Positions 51,646-60,523 of a stretch of 64,000 nucleotides of DNA are shown here, in pieces. Under the pieces are notes generated by a model, which was not told the origin of the DNA, ran no database searches, and saw nothing but the letters and a program-made list of their open reading frames with translations. The DNA is from Deltaproteobacteria bacterium (GTDB taxonomy: Bacteria > Myxococcota_C > UBA6777). The stretch is taken from assembly GCA_006226375.1 (NCBI GenBank), contig SBHC01000010.1:362492-426491 (forward strand). The letters are read 5' to 3'. Each line of letters opens with the position of its first letter. Position 1 is the first letter of the stretch. The position numbers and the translations under genes are program-made.

Positions 51646-54600
51646 TTAGGCTCGGCGACGGAACGAGAACATTAGCAGCACAACAAGGGCTAAGAGGATG
51701 GCGTTGGTTGGGCCAGCATCGTTACCAGCTTCACAGCCACAAGCGCTGGGAGGATTGGGGAGCGCACACTCCGTCACGCACTTTCCGTTGTTGCAAACCT
51801 CGATCTGGTCGTCCACCGAACAGTTGAGCCCGTTGGTGTTGTTGTTGTTCGTGTTGTTGTTGTTTGTGTTGGGTGTGATGCACTGGTTGCTTTGGCATGT
51901 TTGTGTGTTGGGACAAGCACAATCCTGAGGACAGGTCGTGCAGCCTTCGCCCAAGTTGGCTTCGCACGTTCCATTGCCACAGGACTGTGGGGGTTGATTG
52001 CAAGCACCGTTGCTACAAACAAGACCCACTCCACAAGAGCAATCTTGGGGACAGGTTGTGCAGTTTTCACCCTGAGCAGATTCACATGTCTTGTTTCCAC
52101 AAGTCTGAGGAGGCACCACACATCGGTTGTTCTCACAGACGCGACCGCCGTCACATTGGCAGTCTTGAGGACAAGAGCCGCAATCTTCCAGCTTGTCCCG
52201 CTCACAGGTTCCGTTGCCACAGCTGTTGTCCACCACACAACGGTTGTTTTGGCAGACACGACCGGCGTCGCATTTGCAGTCGGCCGGGCAAGTGCCACAG
52301 TCTTCCAGCTTGTCTCGCTCACAGGTTCCGTTGCCACAATCCTGGGACGGTGTCGTACACGTTCCGTTGGAGCACACCTGACCGCTGGGACACTTACAAT
52401 CTGCCGCGCAGGTGGAGCAGTTCTCACCTTTTGCTGTATCGCAGGTGCCGTTTCCACAGTCGCTCTGAGCACCCTGGCAGGTTCCGCTGTTGCAAGTTTG
52501 CCCTGAAGGACACTTGCAGTCAGACGCACAGCTCGAACAGTTCTCGCCTTTCGCAGTGTCGCAGGTGCCGTTGCCGCAGTTGGGGGGAGACCCTGCTGCG
52601 CACAGACCCAGTTGACCAAACACTTTGTTGCAATATTGACCCGAGCCACACTGACTGTCAGTCGAACAGCCACAGAACAAGCTGTTGTTGCCGCCCTGAA
52701 TCACGCACTGTCCCCCGTTGACACACTTCTGGTCTTGTGGACAGTTTTCGATGCACACGCCGTTTTGTGAGGAGGAGGAGGTTCGGATACAAGTCAGTCC
52801 ATCCAAGCAAACCTGGGTGGAGCCACCGCATGTTTCCCCCACTTTTCGAGTGGGCTTGGGCTGGCAGATCTTCAGGGTGCTGCCGCTGCCACCAGCGTCT
52901 TGGCAATCGTAGCCCGACTCACAGGTGGTTGACGAGGAAGATTTCGGCGCACAAGCACCACCACCACTCGAACCCAGCACAGATTTGTTGCAACCCTGGC
53001 CGCTCAAGCACTCGCTGTCTTGCGTACACAAGCAGAAGTTCTGTTGACCAAGCTGGTAACATTTTCCTCCTGTGCTGCTGCAAGCGCTGTTGTTCGTACA
53101 CGGTTTCATGCAGATTGTTCCACCGCTTTGCAGGCTGTAACAAGTTGCGCCCAAGGTACACGTTTGATTTTTGCAAGCGCTTCCGGGGACGCCGGTCGGG
53201 AAAGAGGGAGAGCCAGTGCTCCCGCCACACACCTGGAAACAAAGACCACCGGACTGGGTTTGCAAGCACTGGTAGGGTGAGTCACAGGGCGCGTTGTCCG
53301 AACAGCGACAGCCGTACTTGCACACAGCCGAACGACAAAGCCCACTCTTGCAGGCTTCACCGCTGCCACAGTCTGAGTTGGACGTGCAAGGACAGATCAA
53401 GTCTTCCGGAAAGCAGAAACGCCCAGCTGAGGTCCCCTGGCAGAAGTAGCCAGAGGGACAAAAGTTATCGGCCACACAAGGCTGGGCGCATCGGCTGTTC
53501 CCGTCGGGAAACTGGAAGCATCGACCGTTGGTGCCGCAGTTGGTGTTGCTGGTGCAGGCTTTGCAGGTCGTAGGCTCGGCCTTGACCGGCCTGGGTTGGC
53601 AGGTTCCGCCGATGCAACCTTCGCCAGGGCCGCAGTTTGCGCTACTCTGGCAGGTAATGGGTGCACATTTTCCTGTGTCAGGGAGGCACATTTTCACCCC
53701 AGAGCCGACGTCAGTGCAACGATAACCGTCAGGGCAACATCCACCGACAGAACAATCCTGGGCGCAACGGTTGCCCTCTTCCATTCGAACACAGATATCG
53801 TTGGCGCCGCCGCAATCGGTAGGCTTGGAGCAGGGTCGGCAGAGGTTGTTAACCTTGCTGATGGTCTTTCGTGTGCACTTGCCCGATGCACAACGAAGGC
53901 AAGGACTCCCGCAGTCTGTATCCGTGGTACAACGACCTGGATACGTGAAGCAAACAGCGTTGATGTCATCCTGGTTGAGGCCGGGGAAAGGCCCCGGTCG
54001 GTTGGTGTAGAACATCAGCGCGCTTTGGTTGGCAGAGTGGGCAAAGCCGATGGAGTGGCCCGCTTCGTGAGCGGTAACGGCAACGACATCTGTATCAAAA
54101 CGTCCGATGTTCGAGACCTTCCAGCCTCGCTGAGGGCTGGGATTGAATACGATATCCGCGTCGATCAGGGTGCCACCACTTTGGGTGATGGGTGAAGCAA
54201 ACGCCAGAGTCGACGACCCTTGTCCCAACTGCGCCCACTGGGACGGAGTGGGCAAGAACATCACGACTTTCCCGTCAGAGCGCCGACTGATCGCCGAAGG
54301 CATATCCGTCGTGGTACCTCGGTAAGACTGAGCAAACGCGGTACAGGTTGGAGCCTGCCAGGCCGCCCACCCTTTCTTCATAGCGTCGATGATCTGCTGG
54401 TTGGAGATGCCCTGCCACCCAGCCTGGCCAGCCATGTTGTTGGTATTGACCCACCAGGACACCGTAGTACCAATGGGCCATTTGTAGGCACTTCCACCCA
54501 CGCAAGGGTTGTTGCTAGCGCAAGATTGGAGTGTGCTCGACTGTGCAGGGTCACAACAAGCGCCACGGGTCTGCCCAGCGTTTCCGATGGTTCCAAAGCA

Positions 54601-54741
54601 CTGGACCCCTGACTGCTTGCAACGGCCTCCTGTGACTTCAGGTTGCCATGCCGACACGTCGGTACTCCACAGGCTCAGGCAAACGCCCAGCCCAGCAAGA
54701 CACAGCCAACGGAAGGTTTGTTTCCTACAATTGCCACCCAT
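51646..54741 (-). CDS. Secreted matrixin-like metalloprotease with six CGNGTC repeats and CGCE tail (paralogue 2)
   Basis: About 1031 residues from the ATG at 54741 (GAAGGA before it). Signal peptide (FRWLCLAGLGVCLSLWSTDV), then a metzincin domain: zinc site HEAGHSIGFAH and ALMFYTNRPG with the Met turn. The middle is disulfide-rich modules shared with the two paralogues (AEPTTCKACTSNTNCGTNG, ICMKPCTNNSACSSTGGKCY). Six CGNGTC(E/D) units of about 38 residues are encoded at about 51880-52580. An Asn/Thr linker (NTNNNNTNNNNTNG) leads to PSACGCE, a hydrophobic helix (AILLALVVLLMFSF) and RRRA. The tail resembles MYXO-CTERM, so surface anchoring is likely. Same direction as paralogue 3 and the small exported gene upstream; probable operon. 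Confidence 0.9.
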   Translation of the reverse strand: MGGNCRKQTFRWLCLAGLGVCLSLWSTDVSAWQPEVTGGRCKQSGVQCFGTIGNAGQTRGACCDPAQSSTLQSCASNNPCVGGSAYKWPIGTTVSWWVNTNNMAGQAGWQGISNQQIIDAMKKGWAAWQAPTCTAFAQSYRGTTTDMPSAISRRSDGKVVMFLPTPSQWAQLGQGSSTLAFASPITQSGGTLIDADIVFNPSPQRGWKVSNIGRFDTDVVAVTAHEAGHSIGFAHSANQSALMFYTNRPGPFPGLNQDDINAVCFTYPGRCTTDTDCGSPCLRCASGKCTRKTISKVNNLCRPCSKPTDCGGANDICVRMEEGNRCAQDCSVGGCCPDGYRCTDVGSGVKMCLPDTGKCAPITCQSSANCGPGEGCIGGTCQPRPVKAEPTTCKACTSNTNCGTNGRCFQFPDGNSRCAQPCVADNFCPSGYFCQGTSAGRFCFPEDLICPCTSNSDCGSGEACKSGLCRSAVCKYGCRCSDNAPCDSPYQCLQTQSGGLCFQVCGGSTGSPSFPTGVPGSACKNQTCTLGATCYSLQSGGTICMKPCTNNSACSSTGGKCYQLGQQNFCLCTQDSECLSGQGCNKSVLGSSGGGACAPKSSSSTTCESGYDCQDAGGSGSTLKICQPKPTRKVGETCGGSTQVCLDGLTCIRTSSSSQNGVCIENCPQDQKCVNGGQCVIQGGNNSLFCGCSTDSQCGSGQYCNKVFGQLGLCAAGSPPNCGNGTCDTAKGENCSSCASDCKCPSGQTCNSGTCQGAQSDCGNGTCDTAKGENCSTCAADCKCPSGQVCSNGTCTTPSQDCGNGTCERDKLEDCGTCPADCKCDAGRVCQNNRCVVDNSCGNGTCERDKLEDCGSCPQDCQCDGGRVCENNRCVVPPQTCGNKTCESAQGENCTTCPQDCSCGVGLVCSNGACNQPPQSCGNGTCEANLGEGCTTCPQDCACPNTQTCQSNQCITPNTNNNNTNNNNTNGLNCSVDDQIEVCNNGKCVTECALPNPPSACGCEAGNDAGPTNAILLALVVLLMFSFRRRA
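51880..52580 (-). repeat. Six CGNGTC-type coding repeats in protease paralogue 2
   Basis: Six units of about 115-120 bases, each coding CGNGTC...C...C..DC.C....C....C. Units 3 and 4 (CGNGTCERDKLEDCG) are nearly identical to two units of paralogue 3 at DNA level, which points to recent duplication or gene conversion between the neighbours. Confidence 0.8.
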
Positions 54742-54778
54742 ACCAGTGCATCCTTCGTAGTTACTCTTTAACCCAAGC

Positions 54779-54796
54779 GGGGCCAGATCTGGCCCC
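54779..54796. promoter_or_regulatory. Perfect 18-base palindrome between two protease genes
   Basis: GGGGCCAGATCTGGCCCC is self-complementary over its full length and lies 38 bases upstream of the start codon of paralogue 2. It may be an operator or a leader hairpin. A second inverted repeat, GGTTGGC / GCCAACC, lies at about 54834-54860 closer to the upstream stop codon; on the plus strand it is followed by a T-rich run, on the coding minus strand it is not. Confidence 0.45.
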
Positions 54797-54874
54797 ATGG
54801 TTCACACAAATGGTGAAGTGTTTCGACTCCACAGGTTGGCCACCTTTGTCAGAGCCAACCCATGGTTTTTGTTT

Positions 54875-57685
54875 TTAGGAAAGGTGATGACGCTTGCGCA
54901 GGCTCACCAACCAGAACCCAATTAAGCCAAGCCACAAGAATGTGGACAAGGGCAACGTGCTGGTCGTTTCACAACCGCATGTTCCTCCGGGAGGAGGCAA
55001 GGTTTCATCGGTTGTGGTTCCACCGTCACCGGTGCTGGTGTTGTTGTTGGTGTTGTTGTTGTTTCCATTGGGATCTGCAACACAAGCGTTCTGCTGACAG
55101 GTTTGACCTCCTGGGCAGGGGCAATCGGCCGCACACGTTCCACAGTTTTCATTCTGCGCCGCTTCACAAGTTCCGTTGCCACAGCTTGCAGGGGGCTCAA
55201 TACATCGACTGTTGGAGCAAACACGGCCACCGTCACACTTGCAGTCAGCCGGGCAGGTTCCGCAGTCTTCCAGCTTGTCGCGCTCGCAGGTTCCGTTACC
55301 GCAAGCGTTGTTGACCACGCAGCGGTTGTTTTCACAAACACGACCAGCGTCGCACTTGCAGTCAGCCGGGCAGGTTCCGCAGTCTTCCAACTTGTCGCGT
55401 TCGCAGGTTCCGTTACCGCAAGCGCTTCCACGACAGATCCCACTCTGACAGGTTTCACCGTTGGCGCAGGCACAGTCGGCTGCACAGGTGGTGCAGTTCT
55501 CACCTTTGGCAGAGTCGCACGAGCCGTTGTTGTCACAAGTGCTGGAGCCACTGGAGGTACAGACACCGGCCTGCCCCAATACAAGGTCACACTTCTGACC
55601 GCTCTGACACTGCGAAGCATTCTGACATCCACAAAACTTGCTTCCGTCTTGGGTTTGCAGCGTACATTGACCGCCAAACTTACACTGGTTGGTTTGGGTG
55701 CAGTTTTCGATGCAAACACCCGATTGTGCGCCTTGCGAGGTTTGGACACAGACGAGACCGTCCTGGCAACCACCCGAGGATCCACCGCACTTGGCACCAG
55801 GGCCACCGGTGCTTCCGGGCTGACAGATGCTGAAGCCTTGTTGCACTTCGGTACAGGCAAATCCAGAGGGGCACTGCGCAGAGGATGTCTTGGTGGTACA
55901 GGCACCGCCACCAAATTGGCCCAAAACACCTTTGTTACAGGCTTGCGCGTTGCGACAGTCACTGTCGGCTTGGCACAAGCAAAAGGCTTGACGTCCCAAC
56001 CGGAAGCATTGTCCACCGAAGGTGCAGTCGGCGCTGCTGTTGCATGGACGCATGCAGATGGTTTGGCTTTGCGAAAGGGTGTAACAGCTTGCACCGTCGT
56101 TGCATTGGTTGTTGTTGCAAGCACTGCCGGCCGAACCATCGGGGTAAGAAGCGCTGCTTCCGCAAGGCTGCACACACACCCCACCGTTTCCGGTTTGCAC
56201 ACACTGGAATCCAGTGTTGCATTGGGCATTGTCGGTGCAGGCACAACCGTAGCCGCAATCAGCAGGACGGCAAACACCACCTCGACAGGCTTCCCCTTGC
56301 AGACATTGGTTATCTGCAGTACAGGGGCAGAAACCATCCGGCGGGGTACAGTAACGACCGTTTAAGATCGACGAACAAACAAAGCCAGTGGGACAGAAGT
56401 TATCCGCCACACAAGGTTGCAAACAGCGCGCTTTGTTGTCAGCAAAACCGACACACTTGTTCGAACCACCACACTGGGAGTCACCGGTACACAACGTACA
56501 GGTCTTGGGGTCTTTGGTGACAGGCTTGGGCTTACAGGAGCCGCCACTGCACTGTTCGCCAGGGCCACAACTGCTGTCGTTGCTGCAAGGGATGGCTGGA
56601 CACTTTCCAGTGTCAGGGATGCAAGCTTTTTGGAAACCAAAGTCAGCGCAGCGGTATCCAGACGGGCAACAACCATCGTTGCTACACAGTTGGGCGCAGC
56701 GGTTACCTTCTTCCAGACGAACACAGATGTTCGCGTTGGGATCGCCACAATCGGCGGGAGCTGAACAAGAGAGGCAAGCCTTGGGAGCCTTAGCGACCTG
56801 CTTGGGCTTGCACTGACCGCCCTGACAGGACAGACAGGAGCCGGTTCCACAGTCGGCATCCGCCGTACAGTTTTTCTTGGGGTAGGTGTAGCACAAGCCG
56901 TTGATGTCGTCTTGATCCAGACCGGGAAAGGGTCCGGGGCGGCTGGCGTAGTACATCAAGAATTTGGACTGGGAGGAGTGACCAAAACCAATCGCGTGAC
57001 CAATTTCGTGGGCCGCAACGTTGACAATGTCCTGACCAAATCGCGGGGTGCTGCTTCCGATCGACCAGCGGCTTCCACCCGGTGTCGGGTTGAACACGAT
57101 ATCGGAGTCAATCAGAAGGCCGTTGTTGCTGGGAACGGGTCGGGTGAAGGCCAGTGTGCTTGAACCAGCACCCATCTGCGCCCACTGGGATGCCGAAACC
57201 AAAACAATCGTATTTTGGTTGTCTCGGAAGCTCAAGAAGGAGCTGCTCTTTCCAGCGTATTTGTGTTTGAACGAGGTACAAGTGGGTTTCGCCCAGACAT
57301 CCCAACCAGCGGTCATCGCGTTGAGAATTTGTGTCTCGGTCATACCTTGGTAACCAGCCTGTCCGGCCATGTTGTTAGGGTTGAAATACCAAGTCAAACC
57401 TTGGAGGTATTTGCTCTCTTCCCAACGGTAAGCCTGTCCACCGGTGCAGGGATTGTTTTGCGCACATGTTACGATGTCACGCTGTTGTGGGTCACAGCAA
57501 GCACCCTGTCCACCGGCGTTTCCGATGGTACTGTCGCAGCGTCCACCCGTGTTCTTACAACGTCCACCGACAACCTGGGGTTGCCAAGCCCAGGTGGCGG
57601 GAACCAGACCCAAAATCAAAAAGCCGAACAGCCCGAAACTCAACCACAGTCGAGCGTGTCCCTCTTTTGCTTGTTGTACCTGCAT
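54875..57685 (-). CDS. Secreted matrixin-like metalloprotease with four CGNGTC repeats and CGCE tail (paralogue 3)
   Basis: About 936 residues from the ATG at 57685 (an ATG at 57706 is also possible). Signal peptide (ARLWLSFGLFGFLILGLVPA then TWA), metzincin site HEIGHAIGFGH and FLMYYASRPG. The Cys-rich middle parallels paralogue 2 throughout (KDPKTCTLCTGDSQCGGSNK, ICMRPCNSSADCTFGGQCF). Four CGNGTC-type units are encoded at about 55082-55545. After an Asn/Thr/Gly linker comes GTCGCE, a hydrophobic helix (LPLSTFLWLGLIGFWLVSL) and RKRHHLS. Same design as the other two proteases; repeats 2/4/6 distinguish them. 133 bases separate it from paralogue 2 downstream and 103 from the small exported gene upstream. 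Confidence 0.9.
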   Translation of the reverse strand: MQVQQAKEGHARLWLSFGLFGFLILGLVPATWAWQPQVVGGRCKNTGGRCDSTIGNAGGQGACCDPQQRDIVTCAQNNPCTGGQAYRWEESKYLQGLTWYFNPNNMAGQAGYQGMTETQILNAMTAGWDVWAKPTCTSFKHKYAGKSSSFLSFRDNQNTIVLVSASQWAQMGAGSSTLAFTRPVPSNNGLLIDSDIVFNPTPGGSRWSIGSSTPRFGQDIVNVAAHEIGHAIGFGHSSQSKFLMYYASRPGPFPGLDQDDINGLCYTYPKKNCTADADCGTGSCLSCQGGQCKPKQVAKAPKACLSCSAPADCGDPNANICVRLEEGNRCAQLCSNDGCCPSGYRCADFGFQKACIPDTGKCPAIPCSNDSSCGPGEQCSGGSCKPKPVTKDPKTCTLCTGDSQCGGSNKCVGFADNKARCLQPCVADNFCPTGFVCSSILNGRYCTPPDGFCPCTADNQCLQGEACRGGVCRPADCGYGCACTDNAQCNTGFQCVQTGNGGVCVQPCGSSASYPDGSAGSACNNNQCNDGASCYTLSQSQTICMRPCNSSADCTFGGQCFRLGRQAFCLCQADSDCRNAQACNKGVLGQFGGGACTTKTSSAQCPSGFACTEVQQGFSICQPGSTGGPGAKCGGSSGGCQDGLVCVQTSQGAQSGVCIENCTQTNQCKFGGQCTLQTQDGSKFCGCQNASQCQSGQKCDLVLGQAGVCTSSGSSTCDNNGSCDSAKGENCTTCAADCACANGETCQSGICRGSACGNGTCERDKLEDCGTCPADCKCDAGRVCENNRCVVNNACGNGTCERDKLEDCGTCPADCKCDGGRVCSNSRCIEPPASCGNGTCEAAQNENCGTCAADCPCPGGQTCQQNACVADPNGNNNNTNNNTSTGDGGTTTDETLPPPGGTCGCETTSTLPLSTFLWLGLIGFWLVSLRKRHHLS

Positions 57686-57788
57686 AATACCTGCTCTCCT
57701 ATCCATACAAACTCGGGCCTCGGCGTTGCTCGCTCCGGCTTGTCATTCTGTTCAAAGGGGGGTCACACAGAGGTGACAGATGGGATGC

Positions 57789-58586
57789 CTACTTCTTTGG
57801 AGCGGGCTTTACAGGAACCACGCGCTGGATCACCTTGGGCTTCACCATGGGAACCTTCACTTTGGGAAGCACAGGCTTGGGCAACTTGATGGTGTTGCTC
57901 TTGCGACGGTTCTGGATCGTGGTCCAGTTTTGCTTCAGGCTCAGCTTGAACGCTTTCAAGGTCAAGGTTGTCTTGTGCGATTCACCGTGCTTGTGGGGGA
58001 CAGCCTGCAGCGGCTGGTTTCCGGTTCGTTTGAACAGCTTCATTCCTTCGATAGAACGGAAGACACGGGCTTCAGGCTTCACAGTGCTGACGTTCGGGGT
58101 GGTCTTGGTGTCGGTGTTGGCTTCTGGACGTTGGACCACGTATTTGCCTTGGCTCAGGCCAATCAGGAGATACTCTTCTTTGGGCAGATACTTGGAACTT
58201 TGAAGAAAGACCACCACTTCGTTGCCGTTGGTGAACGTGGGGAAGCCTGCGATGTGCACCTTCTCGTTACCAATCTGACCACCAAAGTGACGAACAATGA
58301 CTTCCTTCGGAGCAGTACGTCCGACCATCTCTTCCAGCACCTGGATCGTCACCAACGTGACAATGCCCATTTTCTTGGGGCCCCAGATCGACTTTTGCTT
58401 GAGCACTTTGCCGCGCACGATCAAGTTCGACATTTCGACCATTTGCTCTTGCGAAAGCTGGAGAACTGAGGTCGCATTTGCTGTCGAGAAGCAGGCGAGG
58501 GAGGCCAACCAGATCGCCGCTACCATCATCCAACCTTGCCAACCTTGGTGAAGCTTTTTGCTGTTGTTCACGTGCCACACTCTCAT
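57789..58586 (-). CDS. Small exported protein upstream of the protease pair
   Basis: 265 residues with a signal peptide (WMMVAAIWLASLACFSTANA). Residues about 40-155 form one beta-rich domain (QMVEMSNLIVRGKVLKQKS, VTLVTIQVLEEMVG, VRHFGGQIGNEKVHIAGFP, GNEVVVFLQSSKYLPKEE). This looks like the small domain found fused to or beside matrixin-type proteases in other bacteria (my recollection, not checked), so it may be their chaperone, inhibitor or processing partner. The C-terminal 60 residues are Lys/Pro/Val-rich (KLPKPVLPKVKVPMVKPKV). Start ATG follows AAGGAG. First gene of the apparent operon. Confidence 0.78.
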   Translation of the reverse strand: MRVWHVNNSKKLHQGWQGWMMVAAIWLASLACFSTANATSVLQLSQEQMVEMSNLIVRGKVLKQKSIWGPKKMGIVTLVTIQVLEEMVGRTAPKEVIVRHFGGQIGNEKVHIAGFPTFTNGNEVVVFLQSSKYLPKEEYLLIGLSQGKYVVQRPEANTDTKTTPNVSTVKPEARVFRSIEGMKLFKRTGNQPLQAVPHKHGESHKTTLTLKAFKLSLKQNWTTIQNRRKSNTIKLPKPVLPKVKVPMVKPKVIQRVVPVKPAPKK

Positions 58587-58990
58587 ACTCTTGCGCTCCT
58601 TGTTTGGGTTCTATGTTCACGAAGAACGGTCGCGTGGTTTAAGTTGAGTCGTCCGAAACCTCGTCTTTTTTCAATCAAAAACGGAGGCCCAGACAAAAGA
58701 AGAATCTTTATAACGTCGGGCTTTCCTGTGAAAGCGACCAAAAACGGACAAATTCCGAACGCTACCATGCCACAAGGATGGCGTCATCTGAGTTCAGAAT
58801 TTGCACCCCCGAAATCAGAAGAAACCCAGCCGCAGCCTTGTTCCCCCGCTCCAACCGAGTCTTTGCTGGAAGTTACAACAAAACCAGAAGGATACTAGAG
58901 AAGGAAGAGGAAGAAGGAAGGAAAGAGGGACAGCTCCTCGAACAAGGAGCAGAAAGCCAGGTGTGTGATCCTAAGAGGAATGAGAGATCG
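58587..58990. other. Spacer between glpK and the protease operon
   Basis: 404 bases, no gene supported. It includes a purine-rich tract on the plus strand (about 58895-58930) that is the pyrimidine-rich tail of the terminator listed next, and AT-rich sequence near 58705-58720 that may include the promoter for the minus-strand exported gene (TATAAA at about 58709), without a convincing -35. Confidence 0.4.
58915..58950 (-). terminator. Probable terminator of glpK
   Basis: On the minus strand GCTCCT (58950-58945) pairs with AGGAGC (58938-58933) around a 6-base loop and is followed by a C/T-rich run. It lies about 40 bases after the glpK stop. Confidence 0.5.
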
Positions 58991-60469
58991 CTACGCGCGG
59001 CTAACAGCTTCCTTCCAACGGCTCAGATGTTCGCTGCGTTGTTCCTCCGACATTCCTGGATCAAAGTGGGCATCCTCACGCCACACACCAAGAATGTCGT
59101 CGGTGGAAGACCAGATCCCTGCCCCCAGACCGCCGAGGAACGCAGCTCCCAGAGCTGTCGTCTCGATCATCTCGGGTCGGACGATGCGATTTTGTAGCAA
59201 GTCGGCTTGGAACTGCATCAACAGCTTGTTGGCCGAAGCACCACCATCGACTTTGAGGCCCACAATCGGTCGGCCCAAGTCGTCGGACATCGCCTGCAGA
59301 ACATCGTTGGTCATGAACGCAACGCCTTCCAACGTGGCCCGGGCGATATGCCCTTGATTGGACCCTCGCGTCAAGCCCCAAATCAATCCACGCGCTTCGG
59401 CGTTCCAGTGGGGTGCGCCCAACCCGGCCAGAGCTGGTACAAACACAACGCCACCGCTGTCAGGTACAGAGGCCGCCAATGACTCCACTTCCGGGCTCGC
59501 GCCGATGATCTTGAGTTCGTCTCTCAACCACTGCACTGCGGCGCCCGCGATGAAGACACTACCTTCCAACGCATAGGTGACAGAGTCACCAAGCTTCCAA
59601 CCCACGGTGGTGAGTAGACCTCGTTCGGAAGGAACAGCCTCCGAGCCTGTGTTGACCAACAAGAACGCGCCGGTACCGTAGGTACACTTGGCTTGCCCCA
59701 CCTTGAAGCAGGCCTGACCAAACAGCGCGGCTTGCTGATCGCCAGCCATACCTGCGATGGGTATGCCTGCTGGCAGAGGACCTGTGGCTACCGTTTGCCC
59801 GTACACTTCTGCGTTGCCCCGGATCTCAGGCAAGATCGCACGAGGAACACCAAGAGGTTCCAGAAGTTCATCGGACCATGCAAGCTTGTGGATATCCATC
59901 ATCAGCGTACGTGAAGCGTTGCTCACGTCGGTGACATGGGCTTGCCCACCGCTCAACCGCCAGACGAGGAAGGAGTCGATGGTTCCCAAACAAAGAGAGC
60001 CTGCCGCTGCCTCCGTTTTCCAAGCGTTGTTTTGTTCCAAGAGCCAGCGAGCCTTGGTTCCCGAGAAGTAAGGGTCCAACAAGAGGCCCGTCTTTTCGCG
60101 GTACATCGGCTCCAGACCTGCCGCCTTCAACTCGCTGCAGATGGGAGCGGTGCGTCGGCACTGCCACACGATGGCGTTGTGGACAGGCTTTCCAGTCGCC
60201 CGGTCCCACAACAAGACGGTCTCACGTTGGTTGGTGATACCAATCGCGGAGATGGCAGAGCCGTCGAGCTTTGCGTTGAGAAGAGCCTTCTGGATGGAGA
60301 CCACCACAGAGTTCCAGATCTCTTCCGGGTCGTGCTCCACCCAACCGGGCTTGGGATAGATTTGTGGGAACTCGCTGTACCCTTTGCCCACCACCTCAAG
60401 CGTTTCGCTCAAGATCATGACGGTACTTCCGGTGGTTCCCTGGTCAATCGCCATCACATATCGGCTCAT
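58991..60469 (-). CDS. glpK: Glycerol kinase
   Basis: 492 residues, full length for GlpK (FGGY family). It phosphorylates glycerol to glycerol 3-phosphate with ATP in the cytoplasm. Visible: MAIDQGTTGSTVMIL at the N-terminus (ATP phosphate loop), NQRETVLLWDRATGKPVHNA, AGMAGDQQAALFGQACF, TYGTGAFLLVNTG, WGLTRGSNQGHIARATLEGV with the GSNQ that in E. coli-type enzymes contributes to FBP control, and VDGGASANKLLMQFQADLL. All are intact. The start ATG has AAGGAG before it. No glpF or glpD is adjacent; the upstream gene on the same strand is an unrelated membrane protein 54 bases away. The 39.5 kb lipid kinase is another step near glycerolipid metabolism, without any genetic link here. Confidence 0.97.
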   Translation of the reverse strand: MSRYVMAIDQGTTGSTVMILSETLEVVGKGYSEFPQIYPKPGWVEHDPEEIWNSVVVSIQKALLNAKLDGSAISAIGITNQRETVLLWDRATGKPVHNAIVWQCRRTAPICSELKAAGLEPMYREKTGLLLDPYFSGTKARWLLEQNNAWKTEAAAGSLCLGTIDSFLVWRLSGGQAHVTDVSNASRTLMMDIHKLAWSDELLEPLGVPRAILPEIRGNAEVYGQTVATGPLPAGIPIAGMAGDQQAALFGQACFKVGQAKCTYGTGAFLLVNTGSEAVPSERGLLTTVGWKLGDSVTYALEGSVFIAGAAVQWLRDELKIIGASPEVESLAASVPDSGGVVFVPALAGLGAPHWNAEARGLIWGLTRGSNQGHIARATLEGVAFMTNDVLQAMSDDLGRPIVGLKVDGGASANKLLMQFQADLLQNRIVRPEMIETTALGAAFLGGLGAGIWSSTDDILGVWREDAHFDPGMSEEQRSEHLSRWKEAVSRA

Positions 60470-60523
60470 CGTTGGCTCCTTCTTGTGCGGTTAAGGGAGA
60501 CAGCATAGACACTTCGTGGAAGC

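Noticed and set aside
54834-54860. Inverted repeat GGTTGGC/GCCAACC as a terminator of protease paralogue 3
   Set aside because: The T-rich tail lies on the plus strand, while the gene is on the minus strand; in the coding direction no U tract follows.
51892-56520. Several long plus-strand frames across the protease pair
   Set aside because: All mirror the Cys/Gly/Asn-rich minus-strand coding repeats; they lack ribosome sites and known domains.
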